Assembly: GCF_022812285.1 (NCBI RefSeq) | Contig: NZ_CP093300.1 | Span: 1,550,001 to 1,614,000, forward strand | Direction: 5' to 3' | Source of the DNA: Alkalihalobacillus sp. LMS39 | GTDB lineage: Bacteria > Bacillota > Bacilli > Bacillales > Bacillaceae_F | DNA: 64,000 nucleotides | Part shown: positions 61,372 through 64,000 of the stretch, one piece after another | Numbering within the stretch: position 1 is the first letter of the stretch | How the letters are laid out: each line of letters begins with the position of its first letter | Position numbers and translations under genes: made by a program | The notes under the pieces: model-generated | What the model was told of the DNA's origin: nothing | Seen by the model: the letters and a program-made list of their open reading frames with translations, nothing else | Database searches by the model: none

Positions 61372-62508
61372 ATGAATACGTTTCTACTATTAATCATGAT
61401 GATGACAATAGGTGCTGTGATCGGGGGGGTAACGAACTCGCTAGCAATAAAGATGCTGTTTCGCCCTTACCGTCCGATATATATTGGACGGTTTCGAGTT
61501 CCTTTCACACCAGGATTAATTCCAAAGCGGCGTGGTGAGTTAGCAGAACAGTTAGGGAAAATGGTCGTTACCCATTTGTTGACGGCAGAGGGGATTCAGA
61601 AAAAACTAACGGATTCCTTGTTTCGAACAGAAATGACAGCTTGGGCTGAAGAAGAAATCAAACGGCTGTTACATGCTGAAGGAACTCTTGAACAATTTGC
61701 ATCCGATTATTTAGGTGTGGAAGAATTACGGAATTTAGCTGAAGCAAAGACAGAGCGTATGCTAACTGAAAAATGGACAAATTTAAAAGCTCAGCTTGCT
61801 GATAAAGAGCTTTCGGAAGTGTTACCGGTACGTTGGCAAGAAAAAATCGAAGGGAAGCTCCCTGTTATCGCGGATATGATTACACAAAAAGGAGCAGAGT
61901 ATTTTCAAAGTCAAGAGGGAAAAGCGCGACTGAGTATCATGATCGACCGTTTTCTTGTAGGTAAAGGAACATTAGGAAATATGATTTCGATGTTTTTAGG
62001 ACAAGACCGTCTCGTTGATAAAGTTCAACCTGAAATTATTAAATTTTTGCAAGACAAAGGTGCAAGAGATTTAATTGTGACGTTGTTAGAAAAAGAATGG
62101 GCGAAGTTAAAAACAAAGAAAATGAATTCTTTTTACGAGTTTATAACTGACGATGATGTAGTACCATTTGTCCAAAATGTAGTGGTCGCAAACATCCCTG
62201 TGTATAACTGGCTCAATACACCAGTGAAAGAGTGGGCACCTGTATATGAGGATACGATCGTTCAAATGATTCCGAAAACAGTTCTAGTTTTTTCTAAATT
62301 GATAACGGATCGAATTGAAATGTTACTGAAAAAATTACATTTAGAAGATGTAGTGAAATCACAAGTAGAAACGTTTGCAGTTGCAAGACTAGAAGAGCTA
62401 GTGTTATCGATTTCAAGAAGAGAATTTAAAATGATTACGTACTTAGGAGCTTTATTAGGAGGGCTTATTGGAATTGTTCAAGGAATTATTGTTCTTTTTT
62501 TAAGTTAA
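61372..62508 (+). CDS. yheB: YheB, DUF445-family membrane protein
   Basis: This 378-residue protein is largely hydrophilic, with membrane helices at the N-terminus (FLLLIMMMTIGAVIGGVTNSLAI in part) and the C-terminus (LGALLGGLIGIVQGIIVLFL). The phrase NSLAIKMLFRPYRPIYIGRF near the start is conserved in DUF445. The family is widespread in Firmicutes and has no known activity; the middle could form long amphipathic helices. GAGGAGGCC precedes it. It lies beside yheA, as in B. subtilis. Confidence 0.9.
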   Translation: MNTFLLLIMMMTIGAVIGGVTNSLAIKMLFRPYRPIYIGRFRVPFTPGLIPKRRGELAEQLGKMVVTHLLTAEGIQKKLTDSLFRTEMTAWAEEEIKRLLHAEGTLEQFASDYLGVEELRNLAEAKTERMLTEKWTNLKAQLADKELSEVLPVRWQEKIEGKLPVIADMITQKGAEYFQSQEGKARLSIMIDRFLVGKGTLGNMISMFLGQDRLVDKVQPEIIKFLQDKGARDLIVTLLEKEWAKLKTKKMNSFYEFITDDDVVPFVQNVVVANIPVYNWLNTPVKEWAPVYEDTIVQMIPKTVLVFSKLITDRIEMLLKKLHLEDVVKSQVETFAVARLEELVLSISRREFKMITYLGALLGGLIGIVQGIIVLFLS

Positions 62509-62579
62509 TGGTCATATAGCGTGAAATTCAATTGATAACATGGTATAGTCGGGAAGACTAATTTTAAGGAGGCCTTTCG

Positions 62580-62927
62580 ATGGCAAATTTATATGACAAA
62601 GCACGTGAATTAGGAAATACACTTCGTGACAGCGAGGAATTCCAACAGTTAAAAGCTCTTTACGACCAAGTAAAACAAGACGAAGTATCAAACCGTATGT
62701 TAGAAAACTTCCGTAATTTACAAATGGAGCTTCAACAAAAGCAAATGCAAGGTATTCAAATTACAGAAGAAGAAGCAATTCAAGCACAACAGCAGTTTGA
62801 GCTTGTACAGCAACATGAATTGATTTCTCAATTAATGGAAGCAGAACAAAAATTAAGTGTGATTGTTGGTGACGTAAGCCGAATTATTACAGAGCCATTA
62901 GAAGATTTGTACGGAAAACCTGAATAA
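62580..62927 (+). CDS. yheA: YheA, YlbF/YmcA-family protein
   Basis: This 115-residue all-helical, Gln/Glu-rich cytoplasmic protein begins MANLYDKARELGNTLRDSEE, the standard YheA opening. Family members YlbF and YmcA act in RNA processing and phosphorelay control; YheA itself has no established role. GGAGGCC precedes the start and a possible -10 TATAGT lies near 62542. It follows yheB in the same direction. Confidence 0.9.
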   Translation: MANLYDKARELGNTLRDSEEFQQLKALYDQVKQDEVSNRMLENFRNLQMELQQKQMQGIQITEEEAIQAQQQFELVQQHELISQLMEAEQKLSVIVGDVSRIITEPLEDLYGKPE

Positions 62928-63041
62928 GACAAATTATACTTACTGTTCTAATTGCATCCCCTTCTTCATAGTCTTAATTATAAAACATTCACGTGGTTGG
63001 CTTGTTGTTGATTACGTATGACTATGAAAAGGGGGATCATT

Positions 63042-63884
63042 GTGACTTATCGTATGTTAGCATTATCTATTGATGGAACCCTATTACGATCGAATTCGCG
63101 CTTAAGTCGGCAGACAAAAGATGCGATTGAGTATGTGAAAGACAAAGGGGTTTATGTGACATTAGCGACTGAGCGCCCGTTTCCGGCTGCAGCAAAAGTG
63201 GCGAAGGCGCTTAAAGTAGACAATTTCTTAATCACTCATGATGGTGCATTTATTGCTTCTGATGTAGAGGAGCCACTTTTTACAAAAAAATTACACGAAG
63301 ACAAAACATTTCATATTGCTGAGATTTTAGAAAACTACAAATGTCATGTGCGTTTGTTACACGAAAATTTTTCGATTGGAAATAAAGTCCGTCAAAAAGG
63401 ACAGTTGATTGCCAAAATGACGATCGGTATTCAAGATCCACTTTATTATCCAGTAACATTTGTAGATTCCATTTGCAACTATTTATCCGAAAATCCTGTT
63501 GCACCACCGAAAATTCAAGCGCAATTTTTTGAGAGAACAGAAGCGATTTCAGCTCTTGAAGACTTGAAAAAAGAAGTGCCAGGAATTGAAGTGACAATGA
63601 CACAGGATGGTCGTCTTGATATTGTTTCATCCGGTATTTCGAAAACTCGTGGGATTCAAGTGTTAGGACATCATTTAGGAATTTCTTTAGAAGAGACGGT
63701 TATTATTGGTGCAGGGATGAATGACATTGATATGATCACTCAAGCCGGTCTTGGAGTAGCGATGGGAAATGCGCCGCAACAAGTCAAAGATGCTGCAGAT
63801 TGGATTACACGGTCGAACAATATGCATGGTGTAGCCTATATGGTAAAAGAAGTGTTCCGTAAACAATTAAAAGTCAATATATAA
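63042..63884 (+). CDS. Cof-type HAD-family protein with altered active-site residues
   Basis: The protein has 280 residues: a haloacid-dehalogenase core with a C2B cap (YitU/Cof type) that normally acts on phosphosugars or FMN. Motif I reads LALSIDGTLL, so Ser9 replaces the nucleophilic Asp of DxDGT; motif IV reads IGAGMNDIDM, with Ala replacing the first Asp of GDxxND. Motifs II (TERP) and III (Lys in ISKTRGI) remain. GTG 63042 is chosen for its GGGGG spacing over ATG 63018. Loss of both acids suggests reduced or different activity. Confidence 0.82.
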   Translation: MTYRMLALSIDGTLLRSNSRLSRQTKDAIEYVKDKGVYVTLATERPFPAAAKVAKALKVDNFLITHDGAFIASDVEEPLFTKKLHEDKTFHIAEILENYKCHVRLLHENFSIGNKVRQKGQLIAKMTIGIQDPLYYPVTFVDSICNYLSENPVAPPKIQAQFFERTEAISALEDLKKEVPGIEVTMTQDGRLDIVSSGISKTRGIQVLGHHLGISLEETVIIGAGMNDIDMITQAGLGVAMGNAPQQVKDAADWITRSNNMHGVAYMVKEVFRKQLKVNI

Positions 63885-63889
63885 TGTAA

Positions 63890-63923
63890 AGAAGATGGTG
63901 CGCAAGCACCATCTTTTTTTTAA
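63890..63923 (+). terminator. Terminator after the HAD gene
   Basis: GAAGATGGTGC pairs perfectly with GCACCATCTTT (one base shifted) around GCAA, followed by TTTTTT. Confidence 0.9.
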
Positions 63924-63928
63924 AGATA

Positions 63929-64000
63929 GGAAAGTATAAAAAATGTTGGTATAGCAGCGAAGCTTCGAAAGAAAAGACGCTACGCGTTTTTCTTATTGTT
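63929..64000 (+). repeat. Dispersed repeat R1, middle deleted, at the window end
   Basis: AAAGTATAAAAAATGTTGGT, AGCAGCGAAGCTTCGAAAG, AAAAGACGCTACGCGTTTTTC; its shape matches the reverse copy at 46676-46742, joining the R1 5' and 3' ends directly. Confidence 0.7.

Overview
The window is AT-rich chromosomal DNA from an endospore-forming member of the Bacillaceae (Firmicutes). Support comes from an alpha/beta-type small acid-soluble spore protein, the YheA/YheB/YheC-YheD/YheE neighbourhood, strong AGGAGG-type ribosome binding sites with frequent GTG/TTG starts, a T-box leader, a Rex operator, and an eps-type biofilm exopolysaccharide operon. I cannot name the species from sequence alone.

Layout. 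1-7140 holds single genes: the 3' part of a class B penicillin-binding protein, a Rex-box-preceded OFA-family transporter, an aldo/keto reductase, a TetR regulator with a Tat-exported nitroreductase-like protein, and a SurA-like lipoprotein. 7604-24814 is a long co-directional exopolysaccharide operon. It runs from a YveK/EpsA chain-length protein and an EpsB-like kinase through an intergenic element placed exactly like the EAR antitermination RNA, then EpsC, EpsD and EpsF homologues, EpsG, EpsL-EpsM-EpsN, further glycosyltransferases, a Wzx flippase and GalE.

24908-34307 is the most notable part: a lasso-peptide gene cluster joined to the end of the eps operon. It has two asparagine-synthetase-like cyclases, each followed by its own short precursor gene, then one shared set of an HPr-kinase-like tailoring kinase, an RRE protein, a leader peptidase, a nucleotidyltransferase and an ABC exporter. 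Both precursors end in serine, which fits C-terminal phosphorylation of the paeninodin type. Their cores differ sharply: one predicts a 7-residue ring, the other a 9-residue ring (or 8) with a long tail and two cysteines. A metallophosphoesterase follows.

35354-47537 holds T-box-controlled argS, an aminotransferase, and a sugar-uptake locus: membrane-anchored sugar-binding sensor, YesM-like kinase, YesN-like regulator, lipoprotein binding protein and two permeases. That locus has no ATPase; an MsmX/UgpC-type ATPase lies at 51962-53059 beside a PucR/CdaR-type regulator. 47610-55623 has a cytoplasmic histidine kinase, a sodium symporter, a spore SASP, a peroxiredoxin and small genes. 55696-61206 is a minus-strand operon of four consecutive YheC/YheD ATP-grasp proteins plus a GNAT-like gene; yheB, yheA and a HAD-family protein follow on the plus strand.

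Intergenic DNA carries three repeat families: a dispersed element of up to about 175 bp (eight copies or fragments), a 183-bp composite inverted-repeat element present twice between convergent genes, and an exact 52-bp tandem array at 42866. No rRNA, tRNA, CRISPR array or insertion sequence was seen.
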